From an uncultured Oscillospiraceae bacterium (GTDB taxonomy: Bacteria > Bacillota > Clostridia > Oscillospirales > Acutalibacteraceae): DNA of 30,631 nucleotides. Positions 1 to 7,832 of this stretch are shown here, piece after piece; the first letter of the stretch is position 1, and every line of letters begins with the position of its first letter. Under the pieces are notes generated by a model. It did not search any database, had not been told where the DNA came from, and was given only the letters and a program-made list of their open reading frames with translations. A program made the translations under genes and the position numbers. Location of the stretch: positions 1 through 30,631 of the forward strand of contig UQQZ01000027.1 of assembly GCA_900543305.1 (NCBI GenBank). Reading direction: 5' to 3'.

Positions 1-1836
1 CACGGAAATGTCAGCAGGGCTTACCCCGGAGATTCGCCCTGCCTGGCCGATGTTCTCGGGCCGCACCTTGCTGAGTTTTTCTCCCGCTTCCAGCCGCAAT
101 CCCTGAATCTGGGAGTAGTCCACATCCTGGGGCAGCCGTTTCCGCTCCAGCCGGCGGGCTTCCTCGATGTCCGCCTTCTGCCGCCGGATGTACCCTTCAT
201 ACTTCAACTCGATCTCCACGTTCTCCAGCACTGCTTCCGGCAGCTCCGGACGGCCTTCATCCACCGGGGTCAAATCCCGGTAGGAGATTTGGGGACGCTT
301 TAAGAGATCCGCCAGCTTTGCCCCTGTGGTGATGGGAGATGTTCCACGTGAAACAAGAATCTCATTGAGCTTCTGAGAAGGGGGCAAGGTGGTGGTCTGG
401 GCCCGTTTCAGTTCCGCCTGTTTTTGGGCCTGCTTTTTCTGGAATTTCTCCCAGCGGCTCCGGGAGATCAACCCCAGCTCCCAGCCAATAGGGGTCAGCC
501 GTTCGTCGGCGTTGTCCTGACGGAGCACCAGCCGGTATTCGGAACGGGAAGTCATCATCCGGTAGGGATCACTGGCGCCCTTGGTGATCAGGTCGTCGAT
601 GAGGGTGCCGATATAGGAGCTGGCCCGGTCCAGCACCAGCCGCTCCTTTCCCTGAATTTTCCGGGCCGCATTGATGCCCGCAATCAGCCCCTGGGCCGCC
701 GCCTCTTCGTAACCGGAACTGCCGTTAAACTGTCCCGCCCCATAAAGCCCTGGCCAATCCCGGAATTCCAGGGTGGGGGAAAGCTGGGTGGGATCGCAGC
801 AATCGTACTCGATGGCATAGGCGGTCCGCATAATCTGGGCGTGTTCCAAGCCCGGAATGGTGTGGTAAAAGGCCAGCTGTACATCTTCAGGCAGGGAAGA
901 ACTCATGCCCTGCAGGTACATTTCCTCCGTCTCCAGGCCGCAGGGCTCGATAAACAGCTGATGCCTGGGTTTGTCGGGAAACCGCATGACCTTGTCCTCG
1001 ATGCTGGGACAATACCGGGGACCGATGCCTTCGATCTTCCCGCCGTACAGGGGAGACCGATGGATGTTGTCCAGAATGACCTGCTTGGTGGCATCGTTGG
1101 TCCAGCTCACATGGCACACCGCCTTATTCTCCAAGGGTTCCTCCGTCTCATAGGAAAAGGGCACCACAGGCTCGTCTCCCTGCTGGACCTCCAGGTGGGT
1201 AAAGTCGATGGAGGACTTGAGCACCCGAGCCGGGGTTCCCGTTTTGAACCGGCGCAGGGAAATGCCCAGCTCTTTCAGAGAGTCAGGCAGGAAAGCTGCC
1301 GGAAACATGCCGTCGGGACCGCTCTCATAGGACACGTCTCCCACAAACACCTTCCCTCCCAGGAAAGTGCCGGTGGCCAGGATCACAGCCTTGGCGTGAT
1401 ACACCGCCTCCAGCCGGGAAGTGAGGAGCCATTCCCCCTCTCCCTGCTTCAGGGAAACAATCTCCCCCTGGCGCAGTTCCAGATTGGGGCAGCATTCCAA
1501 TTTGTGCTTCATGACCCGGGCATATTGGTTCCGGTCGATCTGGGCCCGGAGGGAATGGACGGCGGGACCCTTGCCCAAATTCAGCATCCGGCTCTGGATG
1601 GTACAGGCGTCGGCGGTTTTACCCATCTCTCCCCCCAGGGCATCAATCTCCCGGACCAGATGGCCCTTGGCGGTGCCTCCAATGCTGGGGTTGCAGGGGC
1701 AATTCCCCACCGCGTCCAAATTGATGGTAAAGACAGCCGTGTGGCAGCCCAACCGGGCGGCGGCCAAAGCGGCTTCAATCCCCGCGTGACCCGCACCGAT
1801 CACGGCCACATCGAAGGAAGCAGCATCGTAAACCAT
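1..1836 (-). CDS. mnmG: MnmG (GidA), tRNA U34 carboxymethylaminomethyl synthesis FAD enzyme, C-terminus cut by window edge
   Basis: FAD-dependent subunit of the MnmE-MnmG complex, which adds the (carboxymethyl)aminomethyl group to wobble uridine 34 of certain tRNAs in the cytoplasm. The reading frame is open from the ATG at 1836 to the window edge, giving 612 codons of a family that is usually about 620-630 residues, so only the last few are missing. The N-terminus carries the Rossmann FAD motif VIGAGHAGIEAALAAARLG (about residues 11-29), followed by the family signatures NPSIGG and GTPAR. Near the cut end is IGQAGRISGVSPADI, the conserved C-terminal signature. The start is supported by a GAGGAGG ribosome site at 1842-1848. 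It is the last visible gene of the rpmH operon, 48 bases after mnmE. A parS-like site is embedded in the coding sequence. Identification is secure. Confidence 0.97.
   Translation of the reverse strand, partial: MVYDAASFDVAVIGAGHAGIEAALAAARLGCHTAVFTINLDAVGNCPCNPSIGGTAKGHLVREIDALGGEMGKTADACTIQSRMLNLGKGPAVHSLRAQIDRNQYARVMKHKLECCPNLELRQGEIVSLKQGEGEWLLTSRLEAVYHAKAVILATGTFLGGKVFVGDVSYESGPDGMFPAAFLPDSLKELGISLRRFKTGTPARVLKSSIDFTHLEVQQGDEPVVPFSYETEEPLENKAVCHVSWTNDATKQVILDNIHRSPLYGGKIEGIGPRYCPSIEDKVMRFPDKPRHQLFIEPCGLETEEMYLQGMSSSLPEDVQLAFYHTIPGLEHAQIMRTAYAIEYDCCDPTQLSPTLEFRDWPGLYGAGQFNGSSGYEEAAAQGLIAGINAARKIQGKERLVLDRASSYIGTLIDDLITKGASDPYRMMTSRSEYRLVLRQDNADERLTPIGWELGLISRSRWEKFQKKQAQKQAELKRAQTTTLPPSQKLNEILVSRGTSPITTGAKLADLLKRPQISYRDLTPVDEGRPELPEAVLENVEIELKYEGYIRRQKADIEEARRLERKRLPQDVDYSQIQGLRLEAGEKLSKVRPENIGQAGRISGVSPADISV
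340..355. promoter_or_regulatory. parS-like centromere site for ParB/Spo0J
   Basis: The 16-mer TGTTCCACGTGAAACA matches the Bacillus-type parS consensus TGTTNCACGTGAAACA and is palindromic except for one base pair. It lies inside the mnmG coding sequence about 8 kb from the origin, where parS sites cluster in Firmicutes. parA/parB themselves are not in the window but typically lie just beyond mnmG. I saw no second copy. Confidence 0.85.
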
Positions 1837-1884
1837 AAAAGACCTCCTCAGATTCGCGTCAGAAACGCGCAACAATGATTTCCC

Positions 1885-3252
1885 TTACTTGCCCACACAA
1901 AACTGCTCAAACACCTGGTCCACAATTTCCTCGCTGACCTGTTCTCCCGTCAGGGCGGACAAGGAGTTCAGGGCGTCCTCTACACAGACCGTCACCGCGT
2001 CCAGGGTCATGCCCAGCTCCAGAGCCTCCCGACCTTCTTCCAGGCTGTCGTAAGCCCGCTGGGCGTCCTGCCGCTGGCGCTGAGTAAACAGGACCCCTTC
2101 CTCGGGATGAAAGTCTTTTGTGTCCAATATTTCGGACAGTGCTTGTTCCAGCTCTTCCAGTCCCTCCCCCTGGGCCGCGGAGAGAAAGGCCACCTTCTCA
2201 AAATGGCTCCGAATCTCCTCCACGTCAATTCGAGTGGGCAGATCCGTTTTGTTGATCACAGCCACTGCTGGGACGCCCTCCAGGGAGTCCATCAGGTCCC
2301 GATCCTCCTTGGTGAGCTCCTGAGAGGAGTCAAAGACAGCCAGTACCAGCTGAGCCGTTTCCAGACGTTTTTTGGCTGCGGCAACCCCGATGCTCTCCAC
2401 AGGGTCCGAGGTGTCCCGGATTCCGGCGGTGTCAGCCAGCCGCAGAGGCACCCCCGCCAGGGTGACGGTCTCCTCCACCACGTCCCGGGTGGTCCCGGCG
2501 TACTGGGTGACAATGGACCGTTCACAGCCGGAGAGCAGGTTCATCAGGGTGGATTTTCCCGCGTTGGGCCGGCCAGCGATCACGGTGGCCAAGCCCTCCC
2601 GGTACATCTTTCCCCGGTCAAATCCTGCCAGCAGGGAGGAAATCTCCTGCTGGGCTGCCTCCATGCTAGAAAGGAGCTCTCCCTCCTCCACCTGGGGTAC
2701 GTCCTCCTCGGGAAAATCCGCCCAGGCTGCCAGATGGGCCGCCAAGGTGAGCAGGTTTTCCCGGACCCGGCGGATTCTCTGGGAAAGGACCCCGCTGCTG
2801 CCTGCCTGGGCCGCCCGTCTGGCCTGTTCCCCGCTGGCGCCGATGAGGCCCATCACCGCCTCAGCCTGGGCCAGATCCACCTTCCCGTTGAGAAAAGCCC
2901 GGCGGGTAAATTCCCCGGGACCGGCGGGAACGGCTCCCGCGTCCAGCACTTCCTGGAGCAGCCGTTTGGTCAGGTACAGTCCCCCGTGACAGGAAAGCTC
3001 CACCACGTCCTCTCCGGTATAGCTTTTTGGCCCCCGAAACACCAGGGCCACCACGTCGTCCAGCCGTTCTCCCACCTGGGTGTAGGCCCCTCCCAGTTGG
3101 GCGGTGTAGCCCTTCATCTGGGAAAGAGGCGTTTTCCGGATTCCCCGAAACACCCGATCCCCAATGGCAAAAGCCTCCGGTCCGGAAATCCGCACAATGC
3201 CGATTCCCCCTGGAGCGGGGGCCGTAGAGATGGCGGCAATGGTCTTATCCAT
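1885..3252 (-). CDS. mnmE: MnmE (TrmE), tRNA modification GTPase
   Basis: GTPase partner of MnmG in wobble-uridine modification of tRNA. The 455-residue product has the normal family length. The N-terminal tetrahydrofolate-binding domain begins DKTIAAISTAPAPGGIGIVR. The inserted G domain shows G1 GRPNAGKS (about residue 224), G3 DTAGIRDT and G4 NKTD. The protein ends FCVGK, the conserved C-x-G-K terminus whose cysteine is essential in this family. An ATG lies eight codons upstream (3276), but the ATG at 3252 is preceded by AAAGGAGC at a proper distance and fits the family N-terminus, so I chose it. The gene follows a terminator-like hairpin after jag and precedes mnmG by 48 bases. Confidence 0.97.
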   Translation of the reverse strand: MDKTIAAISTAPAPGGIGIVRISGPEAFAIGDRVFRGIRKTPLSQMKGYTAQLGGAYTQVGERLDDVVALVFRGPKSYTGEDVVELSCHGGLYLTKRLLQEVLDAGAVPAGPGEFTRRAFLNGKVDLAQAEAVMGLIGASGEQARRAAQAGSSGVLSQRIRRVRENLLTLAAHLAAWADFPEEDVPQVEEGELLSSMEAAQQEISSLLAGFDRGKMYREGLATVIAGRPNAGKSTLMNLLSGCERSIVTQYAGTTRDVVEETVTLAGVPLRLADTAGIRDTSDPVESIGVAAAKKRLETAQLVLAVFDSSQELTKEDRDLMDSLEGVPAVAVINKTDLPTRIDVEEIRSHFEKVAFLSAAQGEGLEELEQALSEILDTKDFHPEEGVLFTQRQRQDAQRAYDSLEEGREALELGMTLDAVTVCVEDALNSLSALTGEQVSEEIVDQVFEQFCVGK

Positions 3253-3282
3253 AAGCTGCTCCTTTCGCGCTTGCAACCATGC

Positions 3283-3313
3283 AAAAAATGGGGCCGCCTG
3301 ACGGCCGCCCCAT
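3283..3313 (-). terminator. Terminator-like hairpin between jag and mnmE
   Basis: On the minus strand ATGGGGCGGCC, a GTCA loop and GGCGGCCCCAT form an 11-bp stem with one mismatch, followed by a run of T residues (3283-3287 as A on the plus strand). It lies just after the jag stop codon and only about 30 bases before the mnmE start. No separate mnmE promoter fits in between, so partial read-through is the likely way mnmE-mnmG are expressed. Confidence 0.7.
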
Positions 3314-3318
3314 CTGAT

Positions 3319-4146
3319 TTATTTCTTTTCGATCTTCCCGTAAATGGGAGTGTTGGGATCGTCCGCCTTGGGTCCCTCCGCCCGGGGCGCCGGATTGGGC
3401 CGGGGCCGGTCGTTTCTGGGACGGCGGTCATTTCTGCCGCCTCTGCGGTCGTTGTAGCCGCCACGGCGGTTGTCGCCGCGGCCGCCCCGACGGTCGTTGC
3501 GCCGCTGAGGACGCTCGCCCCCTTCGGGACCGATGACCACATGACGTCCCTGATCCACCCCTTCACTCCAAGACTTGGCTCCGGGCACGGTCTGCACCGC
3601 GGTGTGGATGATCCGCCGCTCATAGGGGTTCATGGGCTCCAAAGAGGAGTTCCGGCCGGTCTTCACCGCCCGGGCAGCCATCTTCTTGCCCAAGGATTCC
3701 AAAGTTTCCTTTCGCTTCTCCCGGTAGTTGCCCACGTCCAGGGTCACCCGGAAATAGGTGCCGTCCACATGGTTGGCCACCAGAGAGGCCAGATACTGCA
3801 GGGCGTCCAGGGTCTCCCCCCGATGGCCGATGATAAATCCGATATCGTCCCCGGAAAGGATGAGAGCCGCGCCGGTTTCCTCCCGATGAATCTCCACGGA
3901 GGCGTCGGGCAAACCCATTTCCCGCAGCACATTTTTCAAATAGTCGGCAGCTTCCTGGGCGGGGTCATGTTCCTCAATATAGGCCCGCACCTTGGCAGGG
4001 CTGCCGCCGAACAAACCGAAGGTTTTCTTTTGGGGCATTTCCAAAATTTCAAATTCCGCTTCCGTGGTTTCCACGCCCAACTCCCGGCAGGCATTGGCGA
4101 AGGCGATTTCCACGGTTTCGCCCTTGGCGATGGCTTCTCTGATCAT
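3319..4146 (-). CDS. khpB: Jag/KhpB, SpoIIIJ-associated RNA-binding protein with RGG-like tail
   Basis: Cytoplasmic RNA-binding protein encoded next to yidC (spoIIIJ) throughout Firmicutes. The 275-residue product has an N-terminal Jag-N domain (MIREAIAKGETVEIAFANAC), a type II KH domain with the GxxG loop GHRG, and an R3H domain around the segment MNPYERRIIHTAVQT (R-x3-H type). In related species KhpB pairs with KhpA and binds many RNAs, affecting cell division and elongation. The last roughly 55 residues are unusual: a low-complexity tail rich in RGG/NDRR motifs ending in IYGKIEKK, resembling disordered RGG RNA-binding tails. The ATG at 4146 lies 21 bases after yidC and has a GAAAGGAAGG ribosome site. 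Confidence 0.95.
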   Translation of the reverse strand: MIREAIAKGETVEIAFANACRELGVETTEAEFEILEMPQKKTFGLFGGSPAKVRAYIEEHDPAQEAADYLKNVLREMGLPDASVEIHREETGAALILSGDDIGFIIGHRGETLDALQYLASLVANHVDGTYFRVTLDVGNYREKRKETLESLGKKMAARAVKTGRNSSLEPMNPYERRIIHTAVQTVPGAKSWSEGVDQGRHVVIGPEGGERPQRRNDRRGGRGDNRRGGYNDRRGGRNDRRPRNDRPRPNPAPRAEGPKADDPNTPIYGKIEKK

Positions 4147-4167
4147 GACTGCAACCTTCCTTTCGGT

Positions 4168-5253
4168 TTACTTTTTCGCGGCCAGGTAGTCGCTGGAGTT
4201 GTTCCCCGAGCCGCCCTTCTTCTTTTTGCCGCCCTGCTTGTTTCCCTTGCTGGATTTCTCCTGTTTCTGTTGCTGCTGGGGGTTGGCGTTCAATTTATCG
4301 GCGATCTGTTTTTGGGCAGCGGCGGGCAAAGGCCGCACAGAAGCTTCCGCCAGCTCCAAACTCACTGCCCGACGGGCTTCGGCCATGGCGGTCATATGGT
4401 TGACGCTGAAATACTTGTTGGTGATAAAACTCTGCAGGAAGCTGGTCAGGGAGGAAATCACCCAGTAGAGACCCACAGCGGTGGGCATGATCCAGGCCCA
4501 GTAAACGCTGATCAAAGGCAGCACATACATGGTGGCCTTCATGCAGCCGGGCTGAGACTGGCCGGAGGTGACCTTCTGCTGGTGGGACATGTAGAACTGG
4601 AAGCCAAAACTGCTGATCAGGGACAGGGCGGGAATCACCCACAGGAAGGTGAAGAACCCGGAACCCTGGGGCGTGGCCAGCAAATCCAGCCCCAAAAACT
4701 TAAACCCGTGGGTAAAGGACTCGATCTTTTGCAGGTCGTCGGGGGTAAACATGGTCAGGCTGTCCTTGAGGGCGTCGAAATTCCGGATGATTTCCAGCTC
4801 GGAATAGATGCCCCCGGAGGTGCCGGTGGAGATGACCCCCGGCAAGCGGGAGATATAGTCGGTAGCCTCTGCCACCCGGGCCGATGCAATGTGCAGGGTG
4901 TTGGACAGAGGCATGATCACCGAGTAGTAAATGCCCAGCATGATGGGCAGGGGAATGAGGGTGGTCAAACAGCCGGAACTGGGATTGACCCCCTCTTTTT
5001 CGTAGAGCTTCATGAGCTCGTCGTTATACTTCTGCTTGTTGTTTCCGTATTTTTTCTGCAGCTCCTTCTGCTTGGCCGCCATTTTCGTCTGGGAGGCCAT
5101 ACTCCGCTGCTGCTTGATGGTAAAGGGAAACAGTATCACCTTCAAAATGATGGTGAACAGGATGATAGCCACGCCGTAGTTCTTGAAAACCGTGTATAAA
5201 AACCACAGCAGATAGCCCAGGATACTTCCAAAGAAATTGAAAATTGCCATCAT
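4168..5253 (-). CDS. yidC: YidC/OxaA-family membrane protein insertase
   Basis: Integral membrane insertase that places proteins in the cytoplasmic membrane, alone or with SecYEG. The 361-residue protein starts with two hydrophobic segments (about residues 4-22 and 27-48). A cytoplasmic basic loop follows (KQQRSMASQTKMAAKQKELQ), then further membrane segments near 105-125, 195-220 and 240-275, matching the 60KD_IMP core. There is no lipobox, unlike the B. subtilis SpoIIIJ lipoprotein. A large periplasmic-type loop (about residues 130-190) is inserted, as in many Clostridia. The Lys-rich tail (GGKKKKGG) is typical of forms that contact ribosomes. Two consecutive ATGs start the gene; the first is used here, about 14 bases after AGAGGAG. 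It sits between yidD and jag. Confidence 0.95.
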   Translation of the reverse strand: MMAIFNFFGSILGYLLWFLYTVFKNYGVAIILFTIILKVILFPFTIKQQRSMASQTKMAAKQKELQKKYGNNKQKYNDELMKLYEKEGVNPSSGCLTTLIPLPIMLGIYYSVIMPLSNTLHIASARVAEATDYISRLPGVISTGTSGGIYSELEIIRNFDALKDSLTMFTPDDLQKIESFTHGFKFLGLDLLATPQGSGFFTFLWVIPALSLISSFGFQFYMSHQQKVTSGQSQPGCMKATMYVLPLISVYWAWIMPTAVGLYWVISSLTSFLQSFITNKYFSVNHMTAMAEARRAVSLELAEASVRPLPAAAQKQIADKLNANPQQQQKQEKSSKGNKQGGKKKKGGSGNNSSDYLAAKK

Positions 5254-5284
5254 AGCGAATCGTCAAGCTCCTCTTTTGCCCGTC

Positions 5285-5515
5285 TTAATTCTTCTTGTCC
5301 TTTTTCTCGGGGACCGGATCGTATCCGCCCCGGCTCCAGGGATTGCAGCGCAGAATCCGCCAAAGGGTCAAAAGCCCCCCCTTCAGGGCCCCAAACCGCT
5401 CGATGGCCTCAAGGCCATACTGGGAGCAGGTTGGAATATACTTGCACATGGCGGGCTTTCGTGGGGAGATGGCCTGGCGGTAAAAGCGGATCAGCCACAA
5501 AAACACCTGTTTCAT
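5285..5515 (-). CDS. yidD: YidD, membrane protein insertion efficiency factor
   Basis: Small (76 aa) inner-face membrane-associated protein that assists YidC-dependent insertion. The family signature is clear: an amphipathic N-terminus (FLWLIRFYRQAISP), the cysteine motif CKYIPTCSQYGLEAI and a late RCNPWSRGGYDPVP. The start ATG overlaps the rnpA stop by four bases (ATGA at 5512-5515), which indicates translational coupling. The length is normal for the family. Confidence 0.96.
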   Translation of the reverse strand: MKQVFLWLIRFYRQAISPRKPAMCKYIPTCSQYGLEAIERFGALKGGLLTLWRILRCNPWSRGGYDPVPEKKDKKN

Positions 5516-5877
5516 GGCTTGCCGCCCTTCCGTCCCTCTCCGGGCTCCAACAGCCCGGCGGCCATGAGCTGGCGTTCCATATGACGCCCCACGTCGGTAC
5601 TTTTCACATGGGGGGTTTTCCCCCGGGCCACAAAGACCAGGTCATGTCCGGGACGAACCCGGGGCGCCAAAGCCCGGTACGCCTCCCGGATCACCCGGCG
5701 GGACCGGTTGCGCAGCACTGCGTTTCCTATTTTCTTGCTGGTGGTGATGCCCACCCGGACGTTCTTCGTCCGATTTTTCAGCACATAGACCACCACCAAG
5801 GGGCTCACATAGCTTTTCCCCCGGGCGTAGATCCGCCTGAAATCGTTGTTGCGGCAAAGCGCTTCGATTTTCTCCAT
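5512..5877 (-). CDS. rnpA: RnpA, protein component of ribonuclease P
   Basis: Protein subunit of RNase P, which matures the 5' ends of tRNAs together with the catalytic RNA. The 121-residue protein contains the hallmark RNR motif region (AVLRNRSRRVIREAYR), the aromatic/basic N-terminal segment (NDFRRIYARGKSY) and the VRVGITTSKKIGNA strand. The frame is open further upstream to 5943, but the extra 22 residues do not resemble the family. The ATG at 5877 begins MEKIEALCRNNDF and has GAGGG about nine bases upstream. It lies between rpmH and yidD in the operon, the canonical arrangement. Confidence 0.95.
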   Translation of the reverse strand: MEKIEALCRNNDFRRIYARGKSYVSPLVVVYVLKNRTKNVRVGITTSKKIGNAVLRNRSRRVIREAYRALAPRVRPGHDLVFVARGKTPHVKSTDVGRHMERQLMAAGLLEPGEGRKGGKP

Positions 5878-5967
5878 GGAAAAAGCCCTCATTTCGCCGG
5901 GCCGTCCCCGGCGGGATTTACACGCAAAACAAAGAAAGGCCACGCTAAGGTGACCTTTGAAGCGTCA

Positions 5968-6102
5968 TCAGTAAGAAAGACGCGCTCTGCCTTTTGCCCT
6001 GCGGCGTGCAAGTACCTTGCGACCGTTTCTGTCAGACATTCTTTTACGGAACCCGTGCTCCTTCTTTCTATGGAGCTTCTTCGGCTGATACGTTCTCAGC
6101 AT
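5968..6102 (-). CDS. rpmH: Ribosomal protein bL34
   Basis: A 44-residue large-subunit ribosomal protein. Reading the minus strand from ATG at 6102 gives MLRTYQPKKLHRKKEHGFRK, continuing with the conserved RMSDRNGRKVLARRRAKGR and ending LSY before TGA. All are diagnostic for L34. A perfect AAGGAGG ribosome site lies seven bases upstream. It is the first gene of the leftward operon, with rnpA next, as in nearly all bacteria. The length is exactly typical. Confidence 0.98.
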   Translation of the reverse strand: MLRTYQPKKLHRKKEHGFRKRMSDRNGRKVLARRRAKGRARLSY

Positions 6103-6143
6103 AGTGCACCCTCCTTTCGAGGTTCTTTCCCTTGCGAGTAAAC

Positions 6144-6173
6144 ATTATACCTTAAAGCCGCCGCGGCTGTCAA
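6144..6173 (-). promoter_or_regulatory. Sigma-A promoter of the rpmH-rnpA-yidD-yidC-jag operon
   Basis: On the minus strand, TTGACA (6168-6173), an 18-base spacer and TATAAT (6144-6149) match the vegetative consensus at both hexamers. They lie about 40 bases upstream of the rpmH start codon. Confidence 0.9.
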
Positions 6174-6327
6174 CACCCATTTTTCAAGGTTTCCCGGGCT
6201 CCTTCCGGATTTTTTCAAACTTTTTTTGGAAAAAGTTGTCCTCTCGGGGGCAACAAATGGGGTTTTTCCCCGGTTAAGTGAAGGGAACCACAAGGTGTTG
6301 TGCTTTTTGGACCCAAAATCAACCATC

Positions 6328-6336
6328 TGTGAAAAG
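6328..6336 (-). other. Weak DnaA-box-like site upstream of dnaA
   Basis: The reverse complement reads CTTTTCACA, one mismatch from TTWTNCACA. It lies just upstream of the dnaA -35 hexamer and could serve autoregulation. It is the only box-like site I find between rpmH and dnaA, so the main origin boxes are elsewhere. Confidence 0.35.
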
Positions 6337-6348
6337 GGGGAAAAAAAT

Positions 6349-6377
6349 TTGAAAAAACAGGGGAACTATGATATACT
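6349..6377 (+). promoter_or_regulatory. dnaA promoter
   Basis: TTGAAA (6349-6354), a 17-base spacer and TATACT (6372-6377) form a good vegetative promoter. With the TTG start at 6493 the dnaA leader would be about 110 bases; I see no strong hairpin in it. Confidence 0.8.
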
Positions 6378-6478
6378 TTCGTTTGTATATCAACCTTTTG
6401 AAGAAGAAGTGCAAAAACACACTCAAAAGGTACAGAATCGGGAAATGACGCGACAGCAGTTGCGGGATATTGCAAGTT

Positions 6479-6485
6479 GGAGGGG
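6479..6485 (+). promoter_or_regulatory. Ribosome binding site that decides the dnaA start
   Basis: GGAGGGG is followed by a 7-base spacer and an in-frame TTG at 6493. The ATG at 6445 and more upstream starts lack any comparable site. Confidence 0.75.
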
Positions 6486-6492
6486 AATCAAT

Positions 6493-7806
6493 TTGGATTC
6501 ATTCGATCAGGCCTGGGAGCTCATCTGCGAGTTCTGTAAATCTCAAATCACCGATGTGGCGTACAACACCTGGTTCAGCCGCCTGAAGCCCATCTCGTTG
6601 GACTTCGACCGGGGGGTGGCCATTTTGGAGGTGCCCAACGAATTTCACAAAAAGACGCTCTTGCGGGGGTACAGCGACCTGCTGCAACGGGCTTTTCAAA
6701 GTGTGTTCGGAGACAATATCACCTTCCAGCTCTGCGTCCACGAAGAGCTGGCCCCGCCCCGTCAGGAGCAGGATGTCTCTGGGGACGAGGATTATGAGCT
6801 GAATTTCGACACCTTTGTGGTGGGCCCGTCCAACCGGTTTGCCCACGCCGCCTGCCAGGCGGTGGCCACCAAGCCCGCCGTTCTCTATAACCCCCTGTTC
6901 ATTTACGGCAACTCGGGCCTGGGCAAAACCCACCTGCTCAACGCCGTGGCCAAGGAGTTTAAGAAAAACTTCCCGGACCGGTCGGTGATCTACATCAAGT
7001 GCGAGGACTTCACCAACGAGATCATCGCCGCCATCTCCCAAGGCACCACTGCGGCCTTCCGGGAAAAATATCGGAAAGCGGACCTGTTCCTGGTGGACGA
7101 TATCCAGTTTATCGCCGGCAAAAACTCCACCCAGGAAGAATTTTTCCATACCTTTAATACCCTCTACGAGGCAAAAAAGCAGATTGTGCTCACCTCCGAT
7201 CGTCCTCCCAAGGACATCGCCACTCTGGAAGACCGGCTGAAGACCCGGTTTGAGTGGGGCCTCACGGCTGACGTGCAGCCTCCGGACTTTGAAACCCGGA
7301 TTGCCATCATCGCCCGGAAGGCGGAAAGCCTCCATCTGGAGATTCCGGAATCCGTGTGCGAGTACATGGCCAACAAGCTGAAAAGCAACATCCGCCAGCT
7401 GGAGGGCGCCGTGAAAAAACTGCGGGCTTACCATCTGCTGGAAAACAAGCCCATCAACATCGCCACCGCCCAAGCGGCCATCAGCGATATCATCAACAAC
7501 TCCCAGCCTACCCCGGTGACCGTGGACAAGATCATCGAGGAGGTGGCCCGGACCTATGGAGGGATCACCCCGGAGGACATCCGCTCCCAGAAGCGCAACT
7601 CCAACATTTCCAAGGCCCGGCAGGTTTCCATGTATATTGTTCGGGAGATCACCCAGATGTCCATGGTGGACATCGGTCAAACCTTCGGAGGCAGAGACCA
7701 TTCCACGGTGATCTACGCCATTCACCAGGTAGAGAAGGACCTGAAAAAGGATTCCCACACCAAGGCCATGGTGGATGACATCATCAAAAATATTCGGGAC
7801 CGGTAA
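6493..7806 (+). CDS. dnaA: DnaA, chromosomal replication initiator
   Basis: AAA+ initiator that binds DnaA boxes at oriC and melts the origin. From the TTG at 6493 the product is 437 residues, normal for Clostridia. Domain I starts DSFDQAWELICEFCKSQI and contains YNTWF. Domain III has Walker A GNSGLGKT (139-146), Walker B FLVDDIQF and sensor/arginine regions. Domain IV ends with the DNA-binding signature GGRDHSTVIYAI. The frame is open upstream as far as 6226, but those residues do not look like DnaA. The only strong ribosome site (GGAGGGG) points to the TTG, so I prefer it; the ATG at 6445 is the alternative. A vegetative promoter lies at 6349-6377. Confidence 0.97.
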   Translation: MDSFDQAWELICEFCKSQITDVAYNTWFSRLKPISLDFDRGVAILEVPNEFHKKTLLRGYSDLLQRAFQSVFGDNITFQLCVHEELAPPRQEQDVSGDEDYELNFDTFVVGPSNRFAHAACQAVATKPAVLYNPLFIYGNSGLGKTHLLNAVAKEFKKNFPDRSVIYIKCEDFTNEIIAAISQGTTAAFREKYRKADLFLVDDIQFIAGKNSTQEEFFHTFNTLYEAKKQIVLTSDRPPKDIATLEDRLKTRFEWGLTADVQPPDFETRIAIIARKAESLHLEIPESVCEYMANKLKSNIRQLEGAVKKLRAYHLLENKPINIATAQAAISDIINNSQPTPVTVDKIIEEVARTYGGITPEDIRSQKRNSNISKARQVSMYIVREITQMSMVDIGQTFGGRDHSTVIYAIHQVEKDLKKDSHTKAMVDDIIKNIRDR

Positions 7807-7832
7807 CAGGACTCCCAAAGGGGGCTGATGGA

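Noticed and set aside
424..1878. 484-codon open frame on the plus strand
   Set aside because: It is fully antisense to mnmG, has no ribosome site, and its composition is typical of GC-rich antisense shadow frames.
2107..5199. 1030-codon open frame on the plus strand
   Set aside because: It runs antisense across mnmE, jag and yidC, all securely identified; the translation is low-complexity and family-less.
6220..6340. Second DnaA-box cluster upstream of dnaA (bipartite origin)
   Set aside because: Only one weak box-like site (6328-6336) is present; other A/T-rich words do not fit TTWTNCACA.
6499..7818. 439-codon open frame antisense to dnaA
   Set aside because: A shadow of dnaA with a His/Gly/Val-rich translation typical of antisense frames.
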